NCBI RefSeq assembly: GCF_004349245.1
Contig: NZ_SMLC01000005.1
Coordinates: forward strand, 51,561 to 115,560
Source: Actinomadura sp. 6K520
GTDB lineage: Bacteria; Actinomycetota; Actinomycetes; Streptosporangiales; Streptosporangiaceae
Length of the DNA: 64,000 bases
Direction: 5' to 3'
Position numbers and translations under genes: made by a program. The notes below the pieces were generated by a model. The model was not told the origin of the DNA. It searched no databases and worked only from the letters and a program-made list of their open reading frames with translations. Every line of letters begins with the position of its first letter. Within the stretch, counting starts at the first letter, position 1. This document shows positions 46,460 through 55,759 of this stretch, one piece after another.

Positions 46460-47998
46460 TCAGCGAAGAGGGTCACCGCCCGCCGGCCGCGGTTCGTGGG
46501 CGTGCCTGTCCGCGGGCGGCCCGCACCACTGGTTCAGGGCGTCGCGGATCGCCGCGGCCCGCCGGTCGGGCGACGTCTCGTCGGTCGCCCACGCGATGTA
46601 CCCGTCCGGCCGCACCAGCGCGGTCGTGCGGGTCGCGCCGCCGGCGACGACGCAGTGCACACGGCCCGCCCAGCGCTTGGCCGCCAGGTAGGTCACCGCC
46701 GGATCGTTCGCCGCGACCACCAGCACGAAGAGGCCATTGCCCAGCAGCCGGTAGAGCCGTCCCGTGCTTCCCGCCAGCGGGACGTCCGGCGCGCGCTTCC
46801 CGGCCAGCCGATGGGAGCCGCGCGGCGACGGGTAGGCGAGGTCGATGCCGGAGACGGCGCCCGCCAGCCGCCGCGCCACCGGCCGGGTGTGCGTCGCCGC
46901 CCATGCGGCGGCGACGCGGGCCCGCCGCGCCCAGAGCGGCTCGGCAAGGACGAACCGCAGCGCCGCGCCACTGCCGCGCACGACGAGCCGCCCGACCGGG
47001 TGCCGTTCCTCGTGGTAGCTGTCGAGCAGCCACGACGGAGCCCAGCCCCGGAGCTGCGCCGCCAGTTTCCAGCCGAGGTTCGCGGCGTCCTGGATGCCGG
47101 TGTTCATGCCCTGCCCGCCGACCGGCGAGTGGACGTGCGCGGCGTCGCCCGCGAGGAACACCCGGCCCACCCGGTACTTGGGCACCTGCCGCTCGTCGCT
47201 GTGGAACCGGGACGTCCACCGCGGGTCGTGCATGCCGTGGTCGGTGCCGAGGGCGCGGCGTGTCACGTCCCGCAGCTCGGCCAGGTCGACGGGCTCGGAG
47301 TCGGGCGGCTGGTGGCGCCGGTTCCAGGCGATCGCCCGGTACCAGCCGTCCCCGAACGGCGCCAGGAACGCGAACGCGTCGCCCACCGCGTTGACCGTCA
47401 GGACGTCGGGGGGCGGATCCGCCAGCCGGACGTCGGCGAGCATCACCGACCGGACGGCCGCCCGGCCGGGGAACGGAAGGCCCAGCAGGCGCCGGACGGT
47501 GCTGCGCACCCCGTCGGCCCCGACGACGTAGGACGCGCGGCGGGTCCGCGTGTCACCTCCCGGCATCCGCACCTCGACGTCGACGCCCGCCGCGTCCTGC
47601 TGCAGCCCCACGACCTCGGCGCCGTGCACGATCTCCGCGCCCTCGGCCACCGCCCGTTCCCGCAGCACGCGTTCGATCTCGTACTGCGGTGTGACCAGCA
47701 CGTACGGGAACCGGCCCGGCAGCCGCGACAGGTCGAGGCTCGTGGTCCGCAGCACCTGGATCGCCCCCACCCGCCGGCCCGTCGAGGTGAGCTCGTTCGC
47801 CACGCCCCGCACGTCCAGCATCTCCAGCGTGCGGGCGTGCACGGCGAACGCCCGCGTCAGGTTGCTCGTCTCCTCGTCGCGGCGCTCCAGCACCGTGCAG
47901 CCGATCCCGGCCGCGGCCAGGTCGCCCGCGAGCAGGAGCCCGGTCGGGCCCGCCCCCACGATCAGCACGTTCCCCGTCGGCTTCCCGGTGGGCGCCAT
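46460..47998 (-). CDS. FAD-dependent aromatic monooxygenase
   Basis: A 512-residue PheA/TfdB-type hydroxylase. The FAD-binding GxGxxG is VLIVGAGPTGLLLAGDLAA, the DG motif is YVVGADGVRSTVRRLL, and the GD motif is VFLAGDAAHVHSPVGGQGMN. A C-terminal thioredoxin-like domain is present (about residues 400-505). It acts on phenolic or polyketide-like substrates; it is not a close match to kynurenine 3-monooxygenase and lies 26 kb from that cluster. Confidence 0.9.
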   Translation of the reverse strand: MAPTGKPTGNVLIVGAGPTGLLLAGDLAAAGIGCTVLERRDEETSNLTRAFAVHARTLEMLDVRGVANELTSTGRRVGAIQVLRTTSLDLSRLPGRFPYVLVTPQYEIERVLRERAVAEGAEIVHGAEVVGLQQDAAGVDVEVRMPGGDTRTRRASYVVGADGVRSTVRRLLGLPFPGRAAVRSVMLADVRLADPPPDVLTVNAVGDAFAFLAPFGDGWYRAIAWNRRHQPPDSEPVDLAELRDVTRRALGTDHGMHDPRWTSRFHSDERQVPKYRVGRVFLAGDAAHVHSPVGGQGMNTGIQDAANLGWKLAAQLRGWAPSWLLDSYHEERHPVGRLVVRGSGAALRFVLAEPLWARRARVAAAWAATHTRPVARRLAGAVSGIDLAYPSPRGSHRLAGKRAPDVPLAGSTGRLYRLLGNGLFVLVVAANDPAVTYLAAKRWAGRVHCVVAGGATRTTALVRPDGYIAWATDETSPDRRAAAIRDALNQWCGPPADRHAHEPRPAGGDPLR

Positions 47999-48131
47999 CC
48001 CGTTCCCTTCTCACGCGCTCGGCGGCCGGACCCCGGCCTCCGCCCAGGGAACACTTCCCCCGAACGGCCGGTCCTCACCTGCCGGAGGCCCCGGGCGGCG
48101 GGCGTTCTCGCGTCGTCGGCGCGCGGCGCCG

Positions 48132-49733
48132 TCAGCCCTGCACGCGGCGGCCCAGGCCGGCCCACTCCCGCTCCCGGAGCTGGAACTTCTGGATCTTGCC
48201 GGTGGACGTCTTCGGCAGCTCGGCCACGAACTCCACCGAGTCGGGCGCCTTGAACCGGGCGAGGCTCTCCCGGACGTGCCCGACCAGCTCGGCCTCCGTG
48301 GCGGCGTGCCCGTCGCGGAGCACCACGAACGCCTTCGGGCGCTCACCCCACTTCTCGTCCGGCACCGCGACGACGGCGACCTCCAGGACCGCCGGATGCG
48401 AGTCGATCGCACGCTCCACCTCCACCGTGGAGATGTTCTCGCCGCCGGAGATGATGATGTCCTTGGACCGGTCGCGCAGTTCGACGTAGCCGTCCGGGTG
48501 GCGGACGCCGAGGTCGCCGGAGTGGAACCACCCTCCCCGGAACGCCTTCGCGGTGGCCTCCTCGTCCCGGTGGTACCCCTTCATGACGTTGTTGCCGCGC
48601 ATGACGATCTCGCCGAGCGTCTCGCCGTCCGCCGGGACGTCGTTCATCTGGTCGTCGACGACGCGCAGCCCGTCCGTCTGGATCATGCCGACGCCCTGCC
48701 GGGCCAGCAGCCGCGCCCGGTCGGGCGGGGGCAGCGCCGGCCATCCGGGCTGCGCCTCGCACACCGAGTACGGCCCGTAGGTCTCCGTGAGCCCGTACAC
48801 GTGGACGATGCCGGCCCCGAGCTCCTCCATCTGCCCGATGATCGTGGGGCTCGGCGGCGCGCCCGCGGTCGTGACGGTCAGCGGCCGCTCCAGCGGATGC
48901 GCCTCGGCCGCGTTCGCGATCGCCACCAGCACGGTCGGCGCGGCGTTGAGGTGCGTGACGCCCTCGGTGTCGATGAGGCGCCACACCTCCCCCGCCACGA
49001 CGGCGCGCAGGCACACCTGCGTCCCGCTGATCGCGGCGAGCGCCCACGGCGTGCACCACCCGTTGCAGTGGAACATGGGCAGCGTCCACAGGTAGACGCT
49101 GTCCGGGGTATGGCGCGAGTGCGTCACCTCGCCGAGCGCGTTCAGGTACGCCCCGCGGTGCGTGTAGACGACGCCCTTCGGCCGTCCCGTGGTGCCGGAC
49201 GTGTAGTTGATCGAGATGGCGGCGTTCTCGTCGTCCACGTCCCAGGCCCGCGGGTCGTCCGAGCCGCGCGCCAGCAGCTCGGCATAGGAGATGCCGCGGA
49301 CCGCCGGGTCGGGGTCGGCGCCGGCGGCCGGGACCGTGACGACCTGCGGCAGCGCGTCCGCGAGCGGCGCCACCGACGGATGCAGGCCCGCGTCCACGAC
49401 CAGCGCCTTCGCCCCCGAATGGTGGAGGATGTAGCGGATCTCCTCCGCCGCCAGCCGGGTATTGACCGCGACGAGCACGGCCCCGGCGAGCGGCACGGCG
49501 AAATGCGCCACCAGCAGTTCCGGGACGTTCGGCGCCAGGTAGGCGACCCGGTCCCCCGGCCCGATCCCCGACGCCCGCAGCGCGTTGGCGAGCCTCGTCG
49601 TCTCGGCGGCGAACTCCCCGTACGTGGCACGGCGGTCCCCGTAGGCGTAGGCGGTCTTGCCGGGGAAGACCTCCGCCGACCGTCTGAGGAACGCGAGGGG
49701 GGTCAGCGCCGTGTGGCCAGGGCCGTTGTCCAT
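48132..49733 (-). CDS. acyl-CoA synthetase (AMP-forming)
   Basis: A 533-residue ANL-superfamily ligase that activates a carboxylic acid as acyl-AMP then acyl-CoA. The phosphate loop is YTSGTTGRPKGVVYTH; VYGLTETYGPY, FHSGDLGVRHPDGYVELRDRSKDII (hinge) and the C-terminal Lys in PKTSTGKIQKFQL are intact. The alignment resembles medium/long-chain and dicarboxylate-type ligases. GGAGG precedes the ATG at 49733. Confidence 0.93.
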   Translation of the reverse strand: MDNGPGHTALTPLAFLRRSAEVFPGKTAYAYGDRRATYGEFAAETTRLANALRASGIGPGDRVAYLAPNVPELLVAHFAVPLAGAVLVAVNTRLAAEEIRYILHHSGAKALVVDAGLHPSVAPLADALPQVVTVPAAGADPDPAVRGISYAELLARGSDDPRAWDVDDENAAISINYTSGTTGRPKGVVYTHRGAYLNALGEVTHSRHTPDSVYLWTLPMFHCNGWCTPWALAAISGTQVCLRAVVAGEVWRLIDTEGVTHLNAAPTVLVAIANAAEAHPLERPLTVTTAGAPPSPTIIGQMEELGAGIVHVYGLTETYGPYSVCEAQPGWPALPPPDRARLLARQGVGMIQTDGLRVVDDQMNDVPADGETLGEIVMRGNNVMKGYHRDEEATAKAFRGGWFHSGDLGVRHPDGYVELRDRSKDIIISGGENISTVEVERAIDSHPAVLEVAVVAVPDEKWGERPKAFVVLRDGHAATEAELVGHVRESLARFKAPDSVEFVAELPKTSTGKIQKFQLREREWAGLGRRVQG

Positions 49734-49803
49734 CGGGAGCCTCCGTCGGGTCGGATGTGACCTGCGTCTCGAGCATGTCACGGCTCCCCGGACGCGCCGC
49801 GTT

Positions 49804-50667
49804 CTACCGCGCGGTGTCGGCGGTCAGGATGGCGACCGCCTTGACGGTCGTGTACCCGCGCCATTCGAGTTCCGCGGCGGGCGAGTAGCTGGCGAAGTCG
49901 ACCGTCCACCCGCCGTCGTCCTGCTGCTGCCCGTCCAGGCGCCGGAGTTCTTCCGCCACGACCTCCGGCGCGAGAAGCGCCCGGGCGGGACGGCCGGGAT
50001 AGGGCGCGAAGTCGAGGGGCCGCATCATCTCGTCCTCCAGCCCGCCTTCGACATGGACGAGGCCGTTCTCCGGAATGTGCGCGCCGAGCAGCGCCAGGAC
50101 CTCGGTGTCCTCGACCGCGTCCGCCAGCCACACCGCGAACGCCAGCTCCAGGGCGTGCAGTTCGTCCCTCGCCCGGACGCCGTCGAGGCAGTAGCGGGTG
50201 ACACGGTCGAGCCAGGGATGCGCGGCGACCGCCTTGTCGTGGACGGCGACGCGGTGCGCCATCGCCGCCACCACCGCGGTGATCTGCAGCGAGGACGCCG
50301 CCGGATCGGCGCCCGTCCAGAACGGCGCGCAGCCCGCCGGGTCCGGGATCGGCAGCGCGAACGGCAGCCCGCCGTCCGGCAGCGTCACCGACTCCAGCCA
50401 GTCGCAGAGCGCGACGGCCTCGGGCGCCGTGGCGGGCGCGAGTTCGGCGAAGACCTCGAAGGCGTGCAGTGCGGGCCCCGGCTGGCTGGTCCGCGACCGC
50501 AGGTCGGGTTCGAGTCCGTGGCCGTAGCCGCCGTCGGCGTTCCGGTAGGCGTTCAGCGCGGCGAGCAGCGCTCCCGGGTCGCCGCGACCGGTCAGCGCCT
50601 CGAACCGGCGCCGGTCGAGCGTCCGCGCGTGCATGGCCATGAAGTCAGATGCCTTATCCAGATTCAT
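49804..50667 (-). CDS. alpha/alpha-toroid repeat (prenyltransferase-like) protein
   Basis: A 287-residue protein. It has repeat motifs of the squalene-cyclase/prenyltransferase fold such as YRNADGGYGHGLEPDLRS and QQQDDGGWTVDFASYSP. There is no DDxD-type cyclase motif. Actinomycete genomes often carry such stand-alone helical-barrel proteins of unknown function. The ATG at 50667 gives a compact protein; the exact start is not certain. Confidence 0.75.
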   Translation of the reverse strand: MNLDKASDFMAMHARTLDRRRFEALTGRGDPGALLAALNAYRNADGGYGHGLEPDLRSRTSQPGPALHAFEVFAELAPATAPEAVALCDWLESVTLPDGGLPFALPIPDPAGCAPFWTGADPAASSLQITAVVAAMAHRVAVHDKAVAAHPWLDRVTRYCLDGVRARDELHALELAFAVWLADAVEDTEVLALLGAHIPENGLVHVEGGLEDEMMRPLDFAPYPGRPARALLAPEVVAEELRRLDGQQQDDGGWTVDFASYSPAAELEWRGYTTVKAVAILTADTAR

Positions 50668-50882
50668 GACTCCAGCGTGCCCACCGCCTCCGCGTCCCGT
50701 CTTGTATCTTCCGGCCATCCCCACGCCGACGGAGAGCGAGCCGGCGACCTTCGGTTGCCGGCTCCTCGGGAAGCATCGAGCCCTATGTACCTCTGGCTCC
50801 TGTAAACAGTCACTCACTCGCTGCATCTCTGAGCCGTAGAGTTCCTGCCTACAGACGCGTCCACAACCGCACTCTTGCAACC

Positions 50883-51092
50883 ATGACGATCCCAGGTCCT
50901 GAAGCGCCCGCACCGGACGAGGGCGAACCCAGCGCTCGGTCAGCAGTCTCAGAGCTGTGCCGAACAGGCCGGCATCAGATGTGCCGGGGCAGAGTCTATG
51001 TATTCCCGCCTGTTAACGGACGCGTGATCCTTCCGTGCGGATGCGAGGTGTGTCGGCATCCCGCTCGACGGCGCGGGCGTCCCAAGCGTTAG
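50883..51092 (+). CDS. small cysteine-rich protein
   Basis: A 69-residue basic protein with a possible metal-binding arrangement: Cys and His in CRTGRHQMCRG, then CGCEVCRHP near the end. Small actinobacterial proteins with this look occur next to plasmid- or phage-like genes. No clear Shine-Dalgarno is seen. It may be real, but proof is lacking. Confidence 0.5.
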   Translation: MTIPGPEAPAPDEGEPSARSAVSELCRTGRHQMCRGRVYVFPPVNGRVILPCGCEVCRHPARRRGRPKR

Positions 51093-51197
51093 CGTCGCCA
51101 GGGAGGTGAACCATGGCTTTGGCGGAGAGCCGCGCCGCCTCCGCCTCCCTTACCTGCGGACGTTCAGTGGCCGTCGGCGCGGCAGCCGACTCGCCGC

Positions 51198-51809
51198 CTA
51201 CCGGCCGCCACGCCGGCTGGTGCTCAATGCTCCAGGCGACGCGGAACCGTCCTCCATCGTCCCCACGTTCCCGCCCGTGACCTGGCCCGTGTGAGCGTCC
51301 GCACCGCCGACGAGTACGAGGCCGCGTTGCCACGCGGTTCGGCGTGTGAGTGCCCAGCCCGGCGTCGTCCGCAAGGAGACGTCGACCGCCCCCGAGGAAT
51401 GGGACCCGAGCCGTTGCGCCGTGATGGTGGTGTACACCCAACTCGTGCATGGATGGGGAAGGACCGGGCGCAGCGCCACTGCGGACGCGGGACCAGGACG
51501 CTGGGCCGCTTCTTGGATGCAGCGACTTTTGATGGCGTCCAGCGACTCGGTGTCGATGGCGGCTCGTCCCGTCACCCCCCGCCACACCGAATGGCCTACG
51601 AGGGCGATCCCCCCGGTCACGTAGAGGGTCATGAGCCCGGCCGGCCACGGGTTGGGCACCCAGGAACCGGTGATGGCTCCCGCGAGCAGGTATCCGGACG
51701 CGGCCAGGACGACGATGCCGGTGTGCAACGCGACGAGTGCGCGGACTTCCGCGGGCATCGGCGGTGGTTCTCCGTCATCGGGGCGTCTGGCAAGCACAGG
51801 TGTGCGCAT
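51198..51809 (-). CDS. putative membrane protein
   Basis: About 203 residues. Two hydrophobic helices near the N terminus (ALVALHTGIVVLAASGYLLA and LMTLYVTGGIALVGHSV) look real. The C-terminal half is Ser/Thr/Arg-rich and less convincing, and could include read-through of a damaged end. Start chosen at MRTPVLARRPDDGE. No family recognised. Confidence 0.45.
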   Translation of the reverse strand: MRTPVLARRPDDGEPPPMPAEVRALVALHTGIVVLAASGYLLAGAITGSWVPNPWPAGLMTLYVTGGIALVGHSVWRGVTGRAAIDTESLDAIKSRCIQEAAQRPGPASAVALRPVLPHPCTSWVYTTITAQRLGSHSSGAVDVSLRTTPGWALTRRTAWQRGLVLVGGADAHTGQVTGGNVGTMEDGSASPGALSTSRRGGR

Positions 51810-51987
51810 GAGGATTCCGATCAAGGCATGGGGGGGCGAAGTAGTTGCGGTGAGTTCCTCTGACAGGACGTGGCGTGACATCCGTACAAGAGTGCGCGCT
51901 TGCGGCGCTGCACGCGACCCGTTCGCGGGAATGGATACGCAGCCATGGCGTCAAGGGGGATCAGGACATCGTCGACATTCGTCCGAA

Positions 51988-52206
51988 TCACGTCTTCATG
52001 CGAGATTCCACTTCGTGGCAAAGATCCTTTTGTTCGGGATGAGTCAGCATAACGACCCCATCCCTCAGCACCATCCTCACGAACTTGTAGAAGTTCGCTG
52101 TGGCGTGCCTTGTACACAAGACCTCCCGTTCTTTCCCTTTCCAGCCGATGGTGGCCGGGCCTGGCCACCCTCCCCCCTCCTTTGGGGTGACCAAAATGTG
52201 AGGCAC
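51988..52206 (-). CDS. possible small protein
   Basis: A 72-residue frame with a natural amino-acid pattern (ATIGWKGKEREVLCTRHAT, FYKFVRMVLRDGVVMLTHPE) in the lowest-GC part of the window. There is an AAGGAA about 15 bases before the ATG. It could be a real small accessory gene or a remnant. Function unknown. Confidence 0.35.
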   Translation of the reverse strand: MPHILVTPKEGGGWPGPATIGWKGKEREVLCTRHATANFYKFVRMVLRDGVVMLTHPEQKDLCHEVESRMKT

Positions 52207-52556
52207 AGAAGTTCCTTAAATCCATCCAAAATGGCCTCAATGCTGACTTATCGATCTGGCGTACCGCCCGCCGCTACTCCCGCCCCTCACCTCTCCCGGA
52301 GGTTGACGGGCTCTCTGGGCGTGGAAGCTCCTCGGCGCGGACACTGACTGCCGGTGTTATGGGCCCACCGCCCAGCTGCGCGGAACGCCGGCCCGTGTGT
52401 CACCCCATCGAGAGGCGCAAGCGCTTCGTCCAAGGAGCCAGAAGCCCGGCGGCCTGCCCCCAGCCGGTCGTCGCGCCCGGCAAGAGAGGGTGTGATGTCC
52501 GGTTTCGGAGATAGCCGACAGCGCCCGCTCCCGCAGATGCGAACTTCGCCGCAGAC
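52207..52556. other. gene-free stretch in the accessory region
   Basis: No frame here has a convincing protein pattern or start. Local composition is more AT-rich than the surroundings (for example 52195-52260). I see no repeat, RNA gene or att-like site. Confidence 0.4.
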
Positions 52557-52868
52557 GTGGCCGGGCAGTCACGAGAGACTGTCAACCAACACCTCCGTCA
52601 TGCCATGGAGGGCACAGTCGCCGCCGGCGACCCCGCCCCTCCCACCGACTCGCCCGAGCAAACCGTACACCGATTTAGGAGAATGCCAACCATTCTTGCA
52701 GATCAGCTGACTGGCCTATACCAGTTTCCCGGAATAATAGAACCTGTTCTCATTGAGTTTCCCGAAGCGTCCCCGGGCTATCCAGTGCACGACGCGAACC
52801 AACTATGGATGCCACTGGCCAGCGAGTTGTCGCACAGACCCGTCCCGCCACTCCCGGAAGAGCCGTAA
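52557..52868 (+). CDS. possible small protein with helix-turn-helix-like start
   Basis: A 103-residue frame. Residues 1-20 (GQSRETVNQHLRHAME) resemble a recognition helix of a DNA-binding domain, and the open frame continues upstream to 52515 without a start, so this could be a truncated regulator. An ATG at 52683 next to AGGAG could start a shorter 61-residue product. Low confidence. Confidence 0.3.
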   Translation: MAGQSRETVNQHLRHAMEGTVAAGDPAPPTDSPEQTVHRFRRMPTILADQLTGLYQFPGIIEPVLIEFPEASPGYPVHDANQLWMPLASELSHRPVPPLPEEP

Positions 52869-53157
52869 GATCTGTTCCCATGGGAACTGCAGCTTGGCGG
52901 AGAAGCGGGCACAGCTTAAGTGCGAGCCGCCCCACCCGCCCCGGCGGCGGATCCCTGCGACGGCATGATCCCTATGGCGGGGAGCGGGTCAAGCGCTAAC
53001 CTCTCCACCCCCTCGCGTCGCAGCGGACTGAACGGACCTAGATCATTCTCATGTCCGTTCGGCGCAACCAATCCAGCAGATGCGGCTCACCGGATCCCCC
53101 GACCTCCGGAGCTTCCGACCGGGTGCATCTTTCAGTTGAGTTCCCCAAAGGAACCAG

Positions 53158-53943
53158 ATGACAGACGAAGAGTTCGAAGCACCCTCTAACCAGGGCGATC
53201 GCCACGGCAGCCAGCGCAGGCCGGTTATCCGCCACGGCTCGGCGACGAGTCCGAACCAGCGTCATGAGCGCCGCATACCGCCTCCCCGACTGCCCGATCG
53301 TGCCCGGCAGGCACCTGCGTCCACCACGTCCCCGGCCGACGGCACCCGGTCGCGTCCCCACTCGGACCCGGGGGTGCTCACCGAGCCGACTCCCGACCAG
53401 GAGCCCGCCGACGATGACTCATGCGCCGATCCGCCGACGCTCCCCGCACAGCGTGGATTCTGGCGCCGGCACATGTGCTTCCGGCGGGGCGAACGCCGAC
53501 ACAACACCGCGGTCGTAGTCGCCTGGATCGGATTTGCCGGCGCCCTCGGCGGGCCGCTGGTAACCGTGGTCGGACCCGCCCTGTGGACGCACCTCATGGG
53601 CCAGGGCGGCCACGTTCCTCATCACCGTATGACGACGATCGTCAACGCGCCCAACGGGATCACGTACGCGTACCAACAGCCCAACCTGGCCAGTGAGCAC
53701 GCCAAGAAGAGGGCGACTTATCGCGAGGGCGACACGATCGAGGTCGTCTGCCAGATCCGTGACGGGGAGTCCATCTCGATGCCCGGTGACGGCCGTCCGC
53801 TCTACGCGGTGTCCGTATGGGACAAGCTGCCGAATGGCAGCTGGGTGCCTGACATCTTCACTTCGCTCGAACACAAGAGGGGACCCAAGCCGCCCCCGGG
53901 CATCGAGTTGTGTCCGGCACAGCCGTCCGCACTGGTGCCGTGA
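53158..53943 (+). CDS. membrane-anchored protein with disordered N terminus
   Basis: A 261-residue protein. Residues 1-100 are Pro/Ser/Arg-rich and likely disordered. A helix at about 117-140 (AVVVAWIGFAGALGGPLVTV) anchors it. The remaining 115 residues are probably outside the membrane and include an SH3-like pattern (YREGDTIEVVCQIRDGESI, YAVSVWDKLPNGSWVPDIFT). AAAGGAA lies just before the ATG, supporting the start. No homologous system recognised. Confidence 0.7.
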   Translation: MTDEEFEAPSNQGDRHGSQRRPVIRHGSATSPNQRHERRIPPPRLPDRARQAPASTTSPADGTRSRPHSDPGVLTEPTPDQEPADDDSCADPPTLPAQRGFWRRHMCFRRGERRHNTAVVVAWIGFAGALGGPLVTVVGPALWTHLMGQGGHVPHHRMTTIVNAPNGITYAYQQPNLASEHAKKRATYREGDTIEVVCQIRDGESISMPGDGRPLYAVSVWDKLPNGSWVPDIFTSLEHKRGPKPPPGIELCPAQPSALVP

Positions 53944-54162
53944 GCGGTGTGTGCCGTCCACCGGCGGGATGGACGGTCTCGCAACCGCGTGAGGGAGGGC
54001 CGGGCCTCGATTGGGACCCGGCCCCGAACCGTTCTAGGAGGCGCCGTCACGAGATCGCGCTCTCGCGGACCTGGTGCCTTCCCGTCGGAGAGCGAGCCCG
54101 CCACCTGGCTCCCGAGAGGCAGTATCGCGCCGTGGCCCCTTCATGCTGGACCGGAGCATGCA

Positions 54163-55134
54163 GTGAACAAGAACGTACGCAGACTACTGACACGGCTGGA
54201 AAAGCTCGGGAACCGTGACGGCCGCGGGGATACGCCCGGCAGAGACAAGGCCGCGCGTGAGGAGATCGACGCCTACGCCGCCAAGCTCGCCAAGCCGGCG
54301 ATTGACGGTCTTCGCGGTTGCAGGGACCCCGAGCAGAGGCTCATCAGAGCCGTCTCCCTGATCAGGCAGGTGACCTTGGAGGTCTCAGCCCGTACTGCGC
54401 GCCGCAACGTCGCCCTCGCGATCGCCTGCAAGCCGGTCAGCGAGGGCGGTGACGGCATGAAGAAGGCCCGCGCCGCCCGACGCGTGGCCCGCACCCGAGG
54501 CTTCGTCCATCGGGAGGCTTACGGCCACACCGCCCTGGAGTCGGTCGCGGACGTGACCCGGGTCCGGGAAAGGTACGGCGAGGAGTTCGGCCGTTCGGTC
54601 ACGCCGATCCGGGTCGCGCAGATCGAGGAGGCCCACATTCGCCATATCGAGGCGATCCGTTACGGCGCAGTCGGCGTCCGCGTCCAGACGGTGAGGGAGT
54701 TGGCGTCCGCCCGGCCGGGGCGCCCCGGCACCGTCAGCCCGTATTCCGTCACCGAGATCGCAGCGCTTGCCGGCATGGAAAGCTCGCAGGTGGCTTACGA
54801 CCTGTACAAGGCCGGCAAAGGATCCCGGCAGCGTCGCTACGACGACTCGGAGGTGCGCACCACGGCACAGGCCGATGCCTTGCGGAGTGTCGGCGACGAC
54901 GGTCGCATGAGCAACCGCGGCTCCGGACGAGTTCATCTGAACACGCTCAAGGCCCTCGTCCGCGCCGGGCGCGCGAGGGTGCTCAAGGAGATCACCGTGG
55001 AGGTACCTGTTCCCGGCCGTACAGGCAAGACCAGATCGGTGATCGAGTACGTGGTCACGCTCACCGACGAGGGATGGGCGGCTCGTTCGAAACTGCGAGC
55101 AGATGCGGTGGATCCTCCGCGTCCTTCAGGCTGA
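54163..55134 (+). CDS. unknown protein with winged-helix-like DNA-binding features
   Basis: A 323-residue basic protein with a GTG start and GGAG upstream. The N-terminal half is helical (VNKNVRRLLTRLEKLG). A helix-turn-helix-like stretch lies at about 205-235 (YSVTEIAALAGMESSQVAYD), and the C terminus looks like a winged helix (NTLKALVRAGRARVLKEI, VVTLTDEGWAARSKL). Together these suggest a nucleic-acid-binding protein. I do not recognise the family. The codon use is less GC-biased than that of the flanking core genes. Confidence 0.65.
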   Translation: MNKNVRRLLTRLEKLGNRDGRGDTPGRDKAAREEIDAYAAKLAKPAIDGLRGCRDPEQRLIRAVSLIRQVTLEVSARTARRNVALAIACKPVSEGGDGMKKARAARRVARTRGFVHREAYGHTALESVADVTRVRERYGEEFGRSVTPIRVAQIEEAHIRHIEAIRYGAVGVRVQTVRELASARPGRPGTVSPYSVTEIAALAGMESSQVAYDLYKAGKGSRQRRYDDSEVRTTAQADALRSVGDDGRMSNRGSGRVHLNTLKALVRAGRARVLKEITVEVPVPGRTGKTRSVIEYVVTLTDEGWAARSKLRADAVDPPRPSG

Positions 55135-55195
55135 CGGCCGTGCGCGCCAGCGTGCCGCACGCCGAGTCACGCCCGCGGTAGTAGGAGAAATTGGA

Positions 55196-55733
55196 ATGCG
55201 TGCTGGCAGGTCTCCGCCCTGGCCCGACGACATGGAGGTCAAGGCCGAACGCACGGGTGAGCGCCGGTACGCGACCGTCGTCACCCTCCCCGGTCACGGG
55301 CCCCGCCGGATGGACCCCGCGCCCGCGTACGACGACGAGATCCCGCACGAACTCGTCCACTACCTGGTGGAGGCGGAGCTGGGGCTGTCGTACGGCGTCT
55401 ACGGGCGGGCCGCGGCGGGTGGGGGCGAGTTCATGGCGGTCTCCGACACGCCTGGCGACCCGCGCAGGCGGGCCCGCGAGCAGCGCAGGCTGAAGAAGCG
55501 CGGGGCGTCCCTCAGCAGGACCGACCGCGGCGACATGGCCAGGTCGGAGCACCTCGCGGGCCTGTGCGACCTCGCCTGGCGCCGCCGGGCGGAGCCTGGA
55601 CGCCGCGTGGGCCGAACGCAGTTCGATCCCGGCCGAGGACGCGCCCATCGTCGACCGCGTCCTGAGCCGCCTGGACGAGACGGCGCCGCTCTGGCGCGAC
55701 CTCCCGATCGGCGGCGCAATGACGTTCACCTAG
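55196..55733 (+). pseudogene. frameshifted conserved hypothetical gene
   Basis: From the ATG at 55196 (GGAG upstream) the frame encodes a recognisable actinobacterial protein: MEVKAERTGERRYATVV..., then DEIPHELVHYLVEAELGLSYGVYG. Around 55590-55605 the sense switches to another frame, which continues DAAWAERSSIPAEDAPIVDRVLSRLDE... to a stop at 55733 (ending LPIGGAMTFT). A one-base change restores a single open frame, so this is either a recent pseudogene or a sequencing error. The upstream part has a Zn-peptidase-like HxxxH-type pattern (HELVHYL), but function is unknown. Confidence 0.7.
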
Positions 55734-55759
55734 CCGGACACCACCGCGACCGTCGGCCG

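Noticed and set aside
46460..47998. FAD monooxygenase as the missing kynurenine 3-monooxygenase
   Set aside because: It has the PheA/TfdB layout with a C-terminal thioredoxin-like domain and is 26 kb away; kynurenine monooxygenases lack that domain and have a membrane-associated C terminus.
50668..50882. Hidden RNA gene or att site at the edge of the accessory region
   Set aside because: No stable hairpin, tRNA fragment or direct repeat that matches the other edge could be found by eye.
51106..51294. 62-residue plus-strand frame
   Set aside because: Composition is Arg/Pro-rich without hydrophobic pattern and it overlaps the more convincing membrane-protein frame on the other strand.
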